Source of the DNA: Moringa oleifera
Taxonomy: Eukaryota > Streptophyta > Magnoliopsida > Brassicales > Moringaceae
Length of the DNA stretch: 64,000 nucleotides
Direction of reading: 5' to 3'
NCBI GenBank assembly: GCA_021397835.1
Contig: JAJFZO010000799.1
Location: 248,001-312,000 of the forward strand
Part shown: piece by piece, positions 1 to 12,559 of the stretch
How the letters are laid out: each line of letters begins with the position of its first letter
Position numbering within the stretch: the first letter of the stretch is position 1
The notes under the pieces: generated by a model
What the model was told of the DNA's origin: nothing
The model's database searches: none
Seen by the model: the letters and a program-made list of their open reading frames with translations, nothing else
Translations under genes and position numbers: made by a program

Positions 1-659
1 TAAGATTTGGTGTTTGCTCTTTATTGGGATGTATATGCACTTTGGGTTAAGTAATTGGCTTAAGGTTTAGTGTTTGTTCATCATTGAGAATTGGATTTGA
101 AAGATGGAAAGAGAGCTTTTTAGGACCTGAACTCAATGTGTCTTTGATAAATCGAGAAGTGCTATTGAATCTAAAGACTTTGTAGTAAGATCTAATATCT
201 TTAACTATAGCTATCCTACTAGATTTACATGATATCTAAAACTATGTACACCCACTTGATCACAAAGGGACTAAAAGATCAACGATAGGTTGGGGTTAGC
301 CTATTTTTAGTGGACTTATCTAAAGAGTTCACTATAGGTGTTCAGATGGTGATACATTTTGGGCCAAGAGACTAGAAATACTTCTCAATTTAATCTTTGT
401 TATTTAAAGTAAGGCTTTTGAAAAGACTTTTGGGCTAACATTAGCAAAAATAACAAAATTTGATTATTTGTCTACATGCGTTGAGGGATAGCATAATCAG
501 TGAAATTTAAACATAAGATTGTTATATCAAACAAGTGTTATCCAAAATAACTAATTTATTAATATGTATTGAATGTGATCACCACATAGAGAATTAAAAT
601 GGCATATTATACCAATTGATTGTTATATCAAACATGTGTTGAATGTAGTCACCAAAGAG
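1..659. other. Unassigned AT-rich DNA
   Basis: I see no gene, RNA or clear repeat here. It lies directly upstream of a gypsy protease remnant and could be decayed retroelement sequence, but no gag motif (for example a CCHC zinc knuckle) was found. Confidence 0.5.
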
Positions 660-983
660 AGAGTCTTTCCAAGAAGGATGATATTCGTTGAGGTACACAT
701 CAATGAGAAGAAGGTGATGGGCATGTTAGATAAGAGTCCATCAAATTGCTTTATTGCAAAATAGACGGTTAAAGACCTGTTGTTGGAGGTATTTCTGATC
801 TTTATGAAGGTTAACTGTGCTAACTCAAAGGCTAAGAAGGTAAAAGGTGCAGTAAGAGTCAATCTTCAAGTTAGTGGATTGAAAGGGAAAATTAAGCTTC
901 TCAAATGTCCACTTTCTGATTATGATCTAATCCTTGGTATGGATTTCTTTTGTAAACAAACGATCTTATGTCATGGTATCTAA
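660..983 (+). pseudogene. Ty3/gypsy aspartic protease remnant
   Basis: The translation follows the retropepsin-like domain of plant Ty3/gypsy Pol. There is a FVEVHIN-type first strand, then a MLDKSP segment where the family has the catalytic D-T/S-G-A motif, then VNCANSKAK, and finally the conserved closing motif YDLILGMDFF at about codons 50-60 of the open stretch beginning at 780. An in-frame TAG lies just upstream of that stretch (about 759-761), and the catalytic triad is not preserved (DKSP for DTGA), so the protease is dead. In the family it would process the Gag-Pol polyprotein. No reverse transcriptase follows, so this is a fragment. The family call is fairly secure; the exact lineage is not. 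Confidence 0.65.
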
Positions 984-3900
984 CTGATCGATGCCCATAA
1001 GTCAATTTAGTTTATCCCAATTAGTATAATTTAGCTTGACAATAGGTTTATGTTAGATCGTTCGAGGCAATGGGTAGATAAACATGAGGAGATGTTCCAT
1101 CACTTATCGATAAATTCTCCTTCAGCTAGTAACCCCATATAATTATCATATGTGCCACAGTCAAAGGACAACTGATCCATGGATGAACATTAGATGGATC
1201 GATGATCCTCATTAAGAAAGAGGTATATTGGAATTAGAATAACATAAACTAAACATCACTTATGATATAATAAGTAAGCAGCAATATGTATCTACTATTA
1301 TACCTATTATTATTATTAAAAAAATCGTGTAATTAAAATTATTAACATAAATAAAAAGTAAAATAATCATTTGATTATTATAATCTATTAATTCATTATA
1401 AATCTTGTAATGGTAACTACTTCTTATAAGCAGTTAAATCATTATTTATCCACCGAGTTATGACACTATTAGGTACATATCATGTACCAATCTTCGTGAA
1501 CTTTACACACTATCATACTTTATTCATGATCCTCCCATTACCTTCTACATATTTAAACATGTCCTTGATTGGATCATCAAACAACTATAATCTTGGCATA
1601 GGATATATCCAAGATTAGTACATGATATGCCTTATGGCACTTCATATCCTCAATTGGGTCGGATAACCATGACCCTGGGCATTAATTCACACCAGAATAT
1701 AGGGTGTGAATTCATGGCCATGTTATCCTATGAACTAATATATAACCCCTATTAGAGCTCCTTCACATAATCACACACAGCCATATGTACTTCAACCTCT
1801 TTACCTTTTAAAGGAAGAATTGCTTCCTCAACTCTTTCCTCAAACTCTCCCACAAATTAATGGTTAGACATCCACTTGCAACATCATCCAGCATTCGTGT
1901 TGTATATCAATCTATTTGTAAGCATATCTAGTGAAACTTATCATATTGAATTAATAATCTAGAAACATAAGGTTTGATGGAATACAGTTGTACCTAAGTT
2001 ACCTCCACCAATTGAGCACATTATTAAATGTAATCAATGATTAACCATGATAATTACCACATATGTACATCCTTGCCCAAATGATTCTTATATGCCCAGG
2101 TTGCATTTAATTTGTCCTAAAGATGAGAGATTAATGCCAACACAATCTTTCTTTATCTATTATTCATTAATTGGGTTTAGTATCTATCTAATTCTATGAG
2201 TTGACTATGATTTCGGCTAAACAATTACTCAATGATTATGAAAGTATACATAATGGTCAGGTTATTATCATATTTCCTTTAAACACCCAAGAAAGTAATC
2301 CTTATTAATGACTTATATCCCATACCATTTTGAACAAACCCTCCCAGTTTACTTAGCCCTGGGATGTTTTGATCTGGATAAACTTAATGGCTAATAATTT
2401 GGGATTATCTTTTTTGACTTATTTATAAATATTTCCCATTATCCAAATTGTGAACTTGTACTTAGTGATAATTAACGAATAAGTAAACAAGTGTAGTGGT
2501 GGATATGATGATTACCCTCAACTAAATGTAACCAAACAATAAACTTAATGTGCATTGGATAGTCAGATATTATCACAATTTCTTAGTACAATCTTTAATA
2601 GTTCTACTGGTGACCTATAAGCATGCATCCCACATGACCATAATCAATCATGAATAAATTGGGCTGGTTAGATAAACTAAACCTTAAACCCAAGGATGAC
2701 TATAAGTTGACTAATGTGAGGCTAAAGAGCTGTGGCAATATCATAACCAAGTTATCAACCATGGTTCCATAGGGTGCACATGGTCATATGTTAATATGAA
2801 TAAATTGTCATTATATGGATAAAGAAAGACACCATTTCCTTGGGTATTGGTTATCCAAACCCATCAGTAAAGCAAACTATGATGTGAATTTACTCTTAGT
2901 GGATGATTTAATAACTCTTGGGCATCGGTGCCATTAGATATCATTTGGTTAAATCTTGATAATTATCATTACTTGAAATATCTCATTATATTATCTATTG
3001 GGTCTAAGGAATTTTCTACAATCTGATATCGCATACTTGGAGGTACAAAAGAGTTACGAGTATCATGTAATGGTGCAAGTCGTAGTTCACTTACACCAAC
3101 TTTATACTTACATTAGTTGGTTAACACATATCAGCATGCATTAAGAAAATTGTATATACTTTATTCATCATCTACTTTGTCGACCTTAAACCGTAAACCC
3201 TAAACTCATATATCTAATCTCATGTTCATTATGTGAGATACCATAATTAATGACTAGGCCAAGGATATCTAACTCCTTGATAACCCAATGAAAAAAAGCA
3301 TTAGATAACTACCTCAAGACGAATTAAGTCAATTGATCTGCACCACAGTCATATGGGCTAAGACTCTCTTAAGAGGTCTATTACCCAGATTGAATTCCTT
3401 TAATTAGTGATGCTTAATAACATTATCTAATCCTATGTACATCATCAACCTAAACAAGTACCTTATTAGAATATTCATTACATTAACTCATAATTAACAT
3501 AAGTCCTTGCACTGATAATTTTTATTACTCATTGATGTTTGGGATAAGTGACCTTTATTGTTAAACACAACCACTAATAGTCAATTAATCTGAAGGGGTC
3601 TAGCAAGAGTAAAATGCATAAAATTTAAGCATGGACTATACCATCACAAGTCATTGTTCGAATTAAGTTAGCAATACAATTGGGCCTTATCCTCTTTGCC
3701 TTAATGTGTTAAGGATAACATAGTTGTTAATAATTGGTACAACGCAATTATTAGACTAAGGTTAATACTTTGCTTAATAGCCATTAACTAAATGAACCAT
3801 TTGAAAAGAGTCATATGTCTTTATATGAAGTTTACTAATTATGCCATGATTGACATACAACATTAATTATCCACGTAGATAGTTAAAGTGGATTAGATAA

Positions 3901-5321
3901 TGATACCCTAACAAGGCAATTGATAGTCACCATCAATATTGTTTCTATTCAACCCAATAAAATATGTTATTGGATCAATGTAATAATTAACTATCCCAAT
4001 GTATACACTTAAGAGGGGCACATATATGTTCTATAAATGATAGTGTGAACCCAATTAACTTGACATTTGGATTATAAATACTAGGTTAAACTTCACTTGC
4101 CTAGCTATATATTAATATATGACCATTGGATCAACATTACCTTGGTTTTATCTTATTATGTTATTAGTAACTTGTCTGATAAAAATTTTTGACTGTGAAA
4201 TTTAAATAGTGTAATGGATTACTTAAAATATATTTGAGGTCAATAATTAACCTAATCTAAAATATAATTAGGTCTGACTTGTAATCAAGCTTAATAATAT
4301 GGATATCTCTAGACTATAGTCCTAAGATTGACGTACTTTGTCATCATAGGATGGATACATTATGGCCATAACAAATGACTTCATCCTTGCCCATTATAAC
4401 TTATCCTCACAAGATAATTATGGGTCAATTTCCACTTGATATTATTACTAAGGTGTCCAATAAATTTGATCATAAGGGTTGACCTTCAATTCATAGACTA
4501 TCACCATATTGATCATTAACTATGGTTGATCAAAACATATATAAGTCTATATATATATATGTATATATATATCAATGTTTATTTGAATAATGATTATACC
4601 TCATTAATGCTTTATTGCATAAGTAAGAGGTAGATATTTTCATTTAATATGCACTCTGCTTACCTTATAATCAAGTTATATACAACCGATCTTCACAGAT
4701 TATTCAATTGGGATAATTATCAATAATTATATGTAAGGATGGCCTTCGAATATATTTAATCCTATTACATTACATACCTAAATTATAATAAAGATTTAGT
4801 TATAACATCCGAGTATCATTAGTTGTTACACAAGTTACGATTAATTTGATCAACAATCATTAGTTGGTTTACATTAGTAAATGAACTCATATTCGTAAGA
4901 ACATTAACTATACTAGAGGTTAACATAGTATTGTGAAGATTATTTAATTGATGGTAAATTAATAGACCATTCCTAACTATTTTACCCTGTTATGGTGAAT
5001 TAGGTAACTAGTTATGGATATTTAATCCCTTGTGTATATTTTAATTGGGCTTAAGATACATACAATTGGGTGGGTGCAGTCTAGATTATTACCAAAAATA
5101 ATGCTAACCCATTCGTATGTATCCATTGGCACCATTTACAAGAGTCATCCTAATACTCATTAACATTACCCAGTCCACTCAATTATTGTCTAAACCTTCT
5201 CCTACCATCTGGCGTGATTAACTCTTTCCTCAAACTAACTCATGTCCACCTAAGATATTAAGATACCCACTGAGTATGTATAGACTAACTCAAGAAAGCC
5301 AAGCTTGAAAGAAAAGGAGTC
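984..5321. other. Long AT-rich stretch without recognisable genes
   Basis: Stop codons are dense in all frames and I recognise no protein motif, RNA gene or terminal repeats. A short TA-rich microsatellite-like run sits at about 4,547-4,572. The texture differs from the mitochondrial-like blocks further on and resembles ordinary nuclear intergenic DNA or very old transposon remains. Confidence 0.5.
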
Positions 5322-5867
5322 TTGCATTACAAAAGAATTCAAGTTTAGCAATTGATAAATCCATTGCTAAATTAAAATAATCTCTCACTAAATTTTTTAG
5401 CAACAGATTAATGACAGATAAAATTGATAGTTAAAATTATTCTCATGAAAAAAAAACCAACGATTAAATTCTGTATCTATCGTTAATTAGCGACAGATTA
5501 GCGACCAATAAATATGTGTCGTTAAATTAGCGATAGATTAATATCTATCGTTAGTTTAGCAACAAATTAATCTTTTTCGCTAGTCTAATGACAAAAACAA
5601 AATTTTATCGCTAAAGTTTTAGCGACTAACATATGTCTATCACTATTTTAGCGACTGATATTAGTGTGTCGCTAACTAACGATAGATATAAATCAGTCAC
5701 TAAACTATCATTAATATAATTAAATTTTTTTAAAAAATTAATTTAAAATGTAACTAAACAAAACTAAAATAAAACAAAATAAACTAAAATTCATAAAGTA
5801 ATATAATAAATACAAGCTTATATATGATGTTCTCGTCAAATACAATATTTATACAAGAAATTACATC

Positions 5868-6110
5868 TAATTATTAGGCGGTGGTGGGTGTCCGCTTCCT
5901 AGAAGGAAAGCTTCCATCCTGCCAATGCGCTCATTCAAATCAACCTCTCTGTGTAAATGCCCTTGTAACTCAGTCTCGAAGCGTATATGATCATACTCCA
6001 TTGCCCTATGCTCCTCGTCTAATCTTTTTTCTAAAGTCCTACACTCTTACTTTATACACTCCACCATAGACTTACGTTCCAACTCTATATGCTCTTCCAT
6101 AACTTTTATC
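5868..6110 (-). pseudogene. C-terminal coiled-coil exon of a CACTA second-gene protein
   Basis: Read on the - strand, this gives a strongly charged coiled coil (KVMEEHIELERKSM, then RTLEKRLDEEHRAME, then VDLNERIGRMEAFLL), followed by GSGHPPPPNN and a stop (complement of 5,868-5,870). Such a Glu/Arg-rich coil with a short Pro-rich tail is typical of the C-terminus of the non-TNP2 protein of plant CACTA elements. A splice-acceptor-like TTCTCAG precedes the coding part at about 6,111-6,117. One in-frame stop interrupts the coil (after MVECIK). The rest of the gene appears deleted and replaced by repeats. The family assignment rests on architecture and context, not on a catalytic motif. Confidence 0.55.
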
Positions 6111-6128
6111 TGAGAATGATAGCACTTA

Positions 6129-6960
6129 AATTACAATATCTAATTAAACTATTATCTAAATCAAACATAAACTAAAATTTAGTAACAAATAAAATTAAAA
6201 ACTCTAAAATTTAATCAACATCTAATTAACTAATACAAATTTCATAAAAAATCTAACTTAATTATTTATCATAAATTACAATATCTAATTAAGCTATTAT
6301 CTAAATCTAAAATAAACTAAATTTATTTTTAAAAATAAAATTAATAACTCTAAAATTTAATCAACATCTAAATAATTTAATTTTCATAAAAATATGGTTA
6401 ATTAAATTATTTATGTCATTAAATTACAATGCAATTAAACTATTATCTATTTAATCAATAACAAATAAAATAATTTGATTAACAAATAAAATTAACAATT
6501 ACAAAATTTAATTAACATCTAACAAATTTAAATTTCATAAAAATCTAATTAAATTACTTTTTTCAAATTATATTAATCAAAGTGTTATCTATCTGATTTC
6601 ATATAAACTAAAATTTTAAGTAACCTATAAAATTAATAATTACTGAATTTAATAAATACCTAACTAATTTATTCCATAAAACTCTAATTAAATTACTTAT
6701 CTTAAATTACACACTAACTAGATTATTTTTTAAATAATCTAACATAAACTAAACTTATTAACAAATGAAGTTAACAATTATAAATTTTAATTAATATCTA
6801 AGTAATTTGAATTTCATAAAAATTTAATTAAAATATTTCTGTTAAATTACAGTCAAATTCGACAATTATCTAATAATACATCATAAATCAAAATTATTAA
6901 AAAATAAAATAAATAATTAACAAATTTATTTAAAATCTAAATAATTTCTATAATTACCAA
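6129..6960. repeat. Six degenerate AT-rich tandem repeats, about 139-148 bp each
   Basis: Successive units begin with AATTACA-type sequence at about 6,129, 6,274, 6,422, 6,566, 6,705 and 6,845. Each runs through TTATCTAA, ATAAACTAAA, AATTTAATcAACATCTAA and TTTCATAAAAAT blocks in the same order. The unit length varies through small indels. The array directly abuts the coiled-coil exon and may be an expanded intron of the former transposase gene. No coding potential. Confidence 0.7.
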
Positions 6961-7509
6961 ATCTAATCATAATATTCCGATACAACATTTTCGAATCATC
7001 AATATTATCATAAAAAAAATTTCTACAATTACGTGTACAAGTTATCAAGTAAAAAGAGTAAACTTGATGTAATGAAAGAGAATATGGTTGTTCACAATAG
7101 AGAACATAAAGAAAAAATCAGACAGAGCAAGATGCTGAGCAAGAAGAGAGCAGTATAGACATATAGATATGAGAAAGCAAGATAAATGAGGGGAAAAAGA
7201 GTGGCATTCGAGGGTAAAATGCAAAAATTGATAAACTTGTGTCTAGACAAATGCAGAGACAATAATAGAAATAAGGAGAAAGGGTGTGGGCAAAAGGGAA
7301 AAAGGTTAGCAAGATCGATGGAAAGATAACGATAGAAATAAGGGAAAAGGAAATGGTGGCCGCACGAAAGGAAAAAAAAATAGGGTTTTAATTTCTAATC
7401 ACTTAGTGACAGAAGTAAGTGGAGGTCGCTAGAAGTGAAATTCAGCGACCGAAGTCAAGTTCGTCATCACCTTAACAGTCAAGAAAGTAAAATCAAGTGA
7501 AGGCATTAC

Positions 7510-9100
7510 TGTATTCGCAACCATGCCTGCAACCTTCGAGGCCATGGCTGCCTTCGCAACCATGTATGGATGCTTTCGCGATAGCCATGGCCGCCACCTT
7601 CGAAGGCCATGGCTACCACCTTTGAAGGCCACAATTGCCTTGGTGCACAGCTACTACTGCCTTCGCGGCCATGCAAGGATGCTTTCACAATGGGCATGGT
7701 TACTTTCACAACCATGCATGGAGGTTTTTGCGGCAGCCACAGCTGCCTTCATAACCATGCATAGAGGCATTCGGGGCAGTCATGGCTACATTCACTACCA
7801 TGGCTACCTCATTGATGATCACGATTACCACCTTCGAAGGCCATGGCTACTACCTTTGAAGGCCATGACTGCCTTCGCAGGTGGCCATGATTGCCTTCGT
7901 GGGCGATCACGGTTGTCTTCACTATCACCTTTAAAGGCCATGGCTGCCTTCACTTGTGGCCATGGCTACCTCCTTCGCGGCATGGCAACTACCTTGGAAG
8001 GCCATCGCTGCCTTAGTGGTCATGGCTACCACCTACGAAGGCCATGGCTACCTTTGTAGGCGACCATGGCTACCTCTTTCTTGACCATCACAATCAACTT
8101 CAAAGGCCATGGCTACCATAGCAATGCCCATGCATGGCTACCTTCGAAGGTAGCAAGCTCGCAACCATGCATGATTACCTTGGAAGGCAACAAGCTCATT
8201 GCCAACTTTTTTCTACGGTAGCCATGCATGGCTCCCTTTAAAGGCGACAAGCTGACAGCAAGCTGGTTGCCATACATGGCTACCTTTGAATGTGACAAGC
8301 TAGTGACTAGCTTGCTTTTCTGACCACGATGCATGGTTGGCTTAAAAGGTGGCAAGCTGGCCACTAGCTTACTTCTACGATGGCCATGCATGGCTGCCTT
8401 CGAAGGCAGCAAGCTAGTGGCCGGGTTGCTTTTGCAGAGGCCATGCTTGGTTACCTTCTAAGGCAGAAGTTCATGCATGACTACCTTTAAGGTGGCCAAC
8501 TTACTTCTGCGGAGGCCTTGCATAAAGGCAGCCAGCTTACTTTTGTGGAGGCCATGCGTGGCTGCCTTCAAGGCAACCAGCTTGCTTCTACGGAGGCGAT
8601 GCATGGCTACCTTCAAGGTAGCTAACTCACTGCTATAGCGCCCATGCATGGCTACCTTCGAAGGCAGCAAGTTCATGCATGGCTGCCTTTAAGGTGGCCA
8701 ACTTACTTCTGCGGTGGCCATGCATGAAGGTAGCCAACTTACTTTTGTGGAGGCCATGTATGACTGGCTTTAAGGCAGCGAGCTTACTTCTGCAGAGGCA
8801 TGCATGGTTGCCTTCAAGGTGGCCAGCTTGCTTTTACAACATCCATGCATGGCTGTCTTTGAAGGCAGTAAGCTCACGATTAGCTTGTTACCTCGATGGC
8901 CATGCATAGGCACTTCTAAATGTGACCAACTTGCTTATGTAATGGTCATGCATGGCTGCCTTTGAAGGCAGCAAGCTAGCAGCCATTGCTGCCTTTCGAA
9001 GGCAACAATTAATTTTGTTGCCATGGCTTCCTCTGAAGGCTAAGCTTGTAGCCTTCATGGTTGCCCATGGGGTGGTCATTAGGCTGCATTGTCTACATAG
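7510..9100. repeat. GC-rich array of palindromic minisatellite units (bipartite)
   Basis: In very AT-rich surroundings, this block consists of imperfect repeats built from short palindromes: GCCATGGC, GCCTTCGAAGGC, CATGCATG and AGCAAGCT/AGCTTGCT. The first part (to about 8,110) uses GCCATGGCTACCACCTTCG-like units. The second part (about 8,120-9,060) uses longer units of roughly 60-70 bp of the form CATGCATGGCTACCTTCGAA followed by GGCAGCAAGCT. Because the units are palindromic and stop-poor, open frames appear on both strands (for example 7,523-8,059 +, 8,113-8,412 -). I regard these as by-products, not genes. The same bipartite block recurs in the related element at 60.7-61.5 kb. Confidence 0.85.
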
Positions 9101-9382
9101 CGACCGAAGCCTAAGAGTCACTAGATCTTTGATTAGTGACCAATTAAAATTTAGTAACTAATCTATTTTCAAGTTGATTAAAAATTAATGTAAAATTAAT
9201 TAAAAAATAAATTTAACAATGAAAATAGCGTCTGTCGTTAATGTGTTCTGCTAATTTGTCATTATTCTATCACTATGTTGAAATTTTTATTTTGTAAAAA
9301 ATTTATTGCTTTTGTCACTATTTAGTGATTGATTTTCTCTATCGCTATATTGTTTCACTATTTTTTTAATTTTTTTGTAGTG

Positions 9383-10838
9383 TTATTGACCAAGGTTACA
9401 ATGGTAAGGTAATTTAAATACTATTTGAAATGATAAAGTAATTTTAAATTGTTCGAATATTCATCTTGAAGTCATATTTATGGTAACTAGGATTATTATT
9501 GATCCATAACCCAAGTTATCTAATGGATACTTGAATCTAAACTTAAGAGTTATAGAGAAATATTCACGAAATTGATCCATGGGCATGTACATCTAATAAT
9601 TTGTCAATTTTTCTTAACTATTATAGGGAAATCCTTAAGTAATGGGTTATATAATGTTTCAAGTCTTCCACACAGTGCTGGGGTTGGGATATAATAGGCA
9701 AGATTAGTTTGAATATCTTTAAAGTAGAACTTGAATCTCCCAAATTTACGTTATAACTATGTACAACTTATTAATCATGTCATTTAGGCCTTATGATATA
9801 TTCCCCTATTTAAGGTAGCAAGTTTCTCCTTATTGGATATAATTTCCTTTTTCTCACTATTTATTATTGAGTACCAAAATGGATATCTCATAAATTAAAC
9901 ATGAGATATAATTATCATGCCGCGTCATATGCATTCTTAGTGGTTCAGCCAATGTGCAGGTGAAAAGCTTGAATTAAAAATTATGATTGTCATAAATTCA
10001 TTTTGTACTAATCAAAATTAATTAGGTAAGTTAGATATTCCATCAAACCATAAGTGATCGACTGTACATGTCAATTAAGCTAGGTAGAATATGCCTACAA
10101 TGACGAGAGGTTAATAAACAAATAACCATGCGTGTTTGTCCAAGGATTAAATTTTTATGTGTGTTATTTATCTTAATGCAAGGGGATTTTAAGATATAAA
10201 TTTGGTATTACTTTGATATCATATTGGAAATAAAGTTAGTTGATACATATATTGGGCTAAACACCTAATTAGACATAATTATGTTGATATTAGTAATTAA
10301 TCATTAGATCCCTTTAATTAGAATATCTCGTTTAACTAGGATGACCATATCAAATCATGGTGAACTAGATGCTTAATGTCCTTTTTCAGAAGTGCAACCA
10401 TTTCTATCTGTGTTTGCCATAGCCTTAGATGACGATATCTCGAATGTTTATAACTTGTGGGTTATCCATGTATTACTGTAGATGAGGAGCCATGGATTCA
10501 CTTGAACCAATAATAAATACTCTATTCAAATAAATTATCCTTCCATGGATAAAAAGAAAATTCGAAAAACACATTTGAGGATTAGTGCAATTCAATCTGA
10601 CGTGGGATGGTTATAATGCGTAAGTTTATTCTATATGTCATCATCTTATGATTGAGCCTTAATTCACTTGGATATGGAATGGATTTCGATTGATGATAGG
10701 TCAATGGTTATATTCGTAGGTAATTATGATCACCAAAAATTGGTATCATATGGGTTAACGTGGTTTGCAAGCTCTGAGGGTGTTGCTTTCAGATGCAACA
10801 GGTATATTAGAGGAGCTGCAAGTGCTGAATCAGCAATA
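9383..10838. other. Unassigned AT-rich DNA
   Basis: No gene or repeat recognised. The sequence leads into the RNase H-like remnant and might contain decayed upstream parts of the same LINE, but no reverse transcriptase motif (F/YADD) was found. Confidence 0.5.
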
Positions 10839-10839
10839 A

Positions 10840-11259
10840 GTCCCAGCAACTTGGGATATACGGTGTTATCCTCCACTGGAGGATGTCATGAAATTAAATG
10901 TAGATGCATCATATATCGCTGGAACACGATGTGTAAAGTTAGGAGTAGTAGCAAGAAACACTAAAGGTCATGTTTTGTTATGTGCCCCGGCCTCTTATTC
11001 TCTTTTTTTTTTGCTGCTGCATAATGAATTACTGGCTATAATGATTGGTTTTGAGTTGATGGTGTGGCATGGTCTAGATCAAGTTACAGTGGAGAATGAC
11101 AATCTATTAACCATCAATGAAAGCCGACTTAGTCAACAGTCATATAATGAGTGGGGAAGTATTTGCTTAGAAATCGAACACAACTCATGTAGGACAAATT
11201 TTCTTGCTCATAAATTGGCTCAATTGCCTATTAAAATTGGGTTCCTATGTTTTGGCTAG
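10840..11259 (+). pseudogene. RNase H-like (RVT_3 type) domain, probably from a LINE
   Basis: The frame opens with a Trp-Asp-Ile-Arg...Tyr-Pro-Pro linker (about 10,848-10,880) and continues into KLNVDASY, LGVVARNTKGHVL, NELLAIMIGFEL, VTVENDNLL and FLAHKLAQL, ending at a TAG. These are the strands and helices of the plant reverse-transcriptase-like RNase H fold. Asp in VDAS, Glu in NELLA and Asp in VEND sit at the usual acidic positions. The 123-codon stretch from 10,888 is uninterrupted. It fits the C-terminal RNase H of plant L1-type non-LTR retrotransposons or a free-standing domain captured from one. No RT domain is visible upstream. I lean to a truncated LINE; a small expressed RNase H-like gene cannot be excluded. 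Confidence 0.7.
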
Positions 11260-12559
11260 AATCTTTACTTAAACATTTCTATAATCAAGATCTTGACTAA
11301 AATTTCTTCATTATTATTATCAAAAAATTTAAAACTAAACATATAATAAGTGGACATCATTCTATCAAGGCATATAAGTTAAACTAATATAATTGGTTTT
11401 GAGAAGCTTATTCCATAATTTATTCACCCAAGTCATATGATGTTATATGTTACATAATAATACACAAACCAATAACTTGAAATAATATTTAAATTCCTTT
11501 TGCCAAGTAATTATATGGATAATAAACTGAAATAAACTTACAATAACTTGCAACATGTAGCACTGTATTTGTGCTAGGCCGAGGTTAAAGTTTGACTTTA
11601 TGTCTTTAAGACATAGTCATCCTTCAATTAGTGTTATTAGATTGATAGTGAATGTCTCTTAGGATATAATGATCTCTTCTTATAAAAAAGCACTTTAATT
11701 CAGAAGAACAATGAACCAACTTATGGTTATTATCTATCAATTAAAGATTTTTTTCAAAAAAGAAGGGAGCAAAAACCAATTGCTTTGAATTGGATGATTG
11801 AAATGGTTATGAATGGGGCCTTTCAATAGGTAGCTTTGAAGGAGTGCATCTTTCCAAAGAGATGCATCCAAAAGGGAAATGATACATCTTTATGAAAAAC
11901 GAATATTTTCATTCAAAAAAGGAAACCATAAACTTTTCCATTCAAATTTTTTTCTTTTTAAATTCCTTTTCCAACAATTGCCAACACGAATGAAAATTTC
12001 TTAAAATATAAATGACTAATGCAAACATTTAAAAGAGCATAATAAGAAGAAACTACATCAAGATAGGTAGCATAAGGCTTTAAACTTTTCATAATGATGT
12101 ATTATCAGATTTAATTCACTAATCAATGAACACGATATCTTGAACTATTCAGTTGTTGTCGCAATACAAGATAATAATATTCACATAGTCTCTTTTAGTC
12201 TCACATTTTGGCCCTATATAATTTTAGTTTCATGAGTGCTTTAGAGAATTTAACCTTATAATTCTTATAAAAACGACCTTTTTCATACTCATATTGGTGA
12301 TTTCTTATTAAAAGTATTTTGTTATACCCTACTTAGATTTTCAAGCTATAAGAATCATTAAAAGTTTAATTTATCCTAACACATATCGCAGATGATACTA
12401 TTTCACCATAAAAATGGGTAGAAGATTTTTTCTCCTTAGTGCAGATACTGAGGCCGTCATAATTTAGTTGTTCTTTTTAAACCTAGATATTGAGATCATT
12501 AATTAGCTAGGTTTGGGTTACTATCACAATGACTCTTTCTTCACAGGCTTTAATCCCAT
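11260..12559. other. Unassigned AT-rich DNA, possibly holding the copia 3' LTR
   Basis: No gene seen. Around 11,750-12,000 there is purine-rich and T-rich sequence with repeated GATGCATC-type words. It lies downstream of the RNase H end of the - strand copia element, where a 3' LTR would be expected. No second LTR is present in the window for comparison, so this is only a positional guess. Confidence 0.35.

Larger units (their letters stand above)
5325..9382. mobile_element. Defective CACTA (En/Spm-like) element, family A, copy 1
   Basis: The left end begins CATTACAAAAGAATT and the right end is the reverse complement of CACTACAAAAAAATT. These are near-matching terminal inverted repeats of the CACTA type. 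The flanking triplets are TTG (5,322-5,324) and TTA (9,383-9,385), compatible with a decayed 3-bp target duplication. Just inside both ends there are many short variants of GCGACAGATTA/TAGCGATAGA in both orientations, the expected subterminal transposase-binding repeats. The interior keeps only a coiled-coil C-terminal exon (- strand), an AT-rich tandem repeat and a GC-rich palindromic array. It cannot encode transposase and would need help in trans. A second member ends at 61,828. Confidence 0.75.

Noticed and set aside
5400..5700. Dense short repeats considered as a CRISPR array
   Set aside because: The motifs are irregularly spaced, occur in both orientations and sit inside CACTA termini in plant DNA, so they are subterminal repeats.
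7523..8059. 178-codon open frame in the GC-rich block
   Set aside because: It is produced by palindromic minisatellite units that also open frames on the opposite strand. The peptide is a low-complexity repeat with no recognisable domain.
8113..8676. Two - strand open frames (99 and 72 codons)
   Set aside because: Same array; the peptides repeat AMHG/SKLA-like words and change frame between units.
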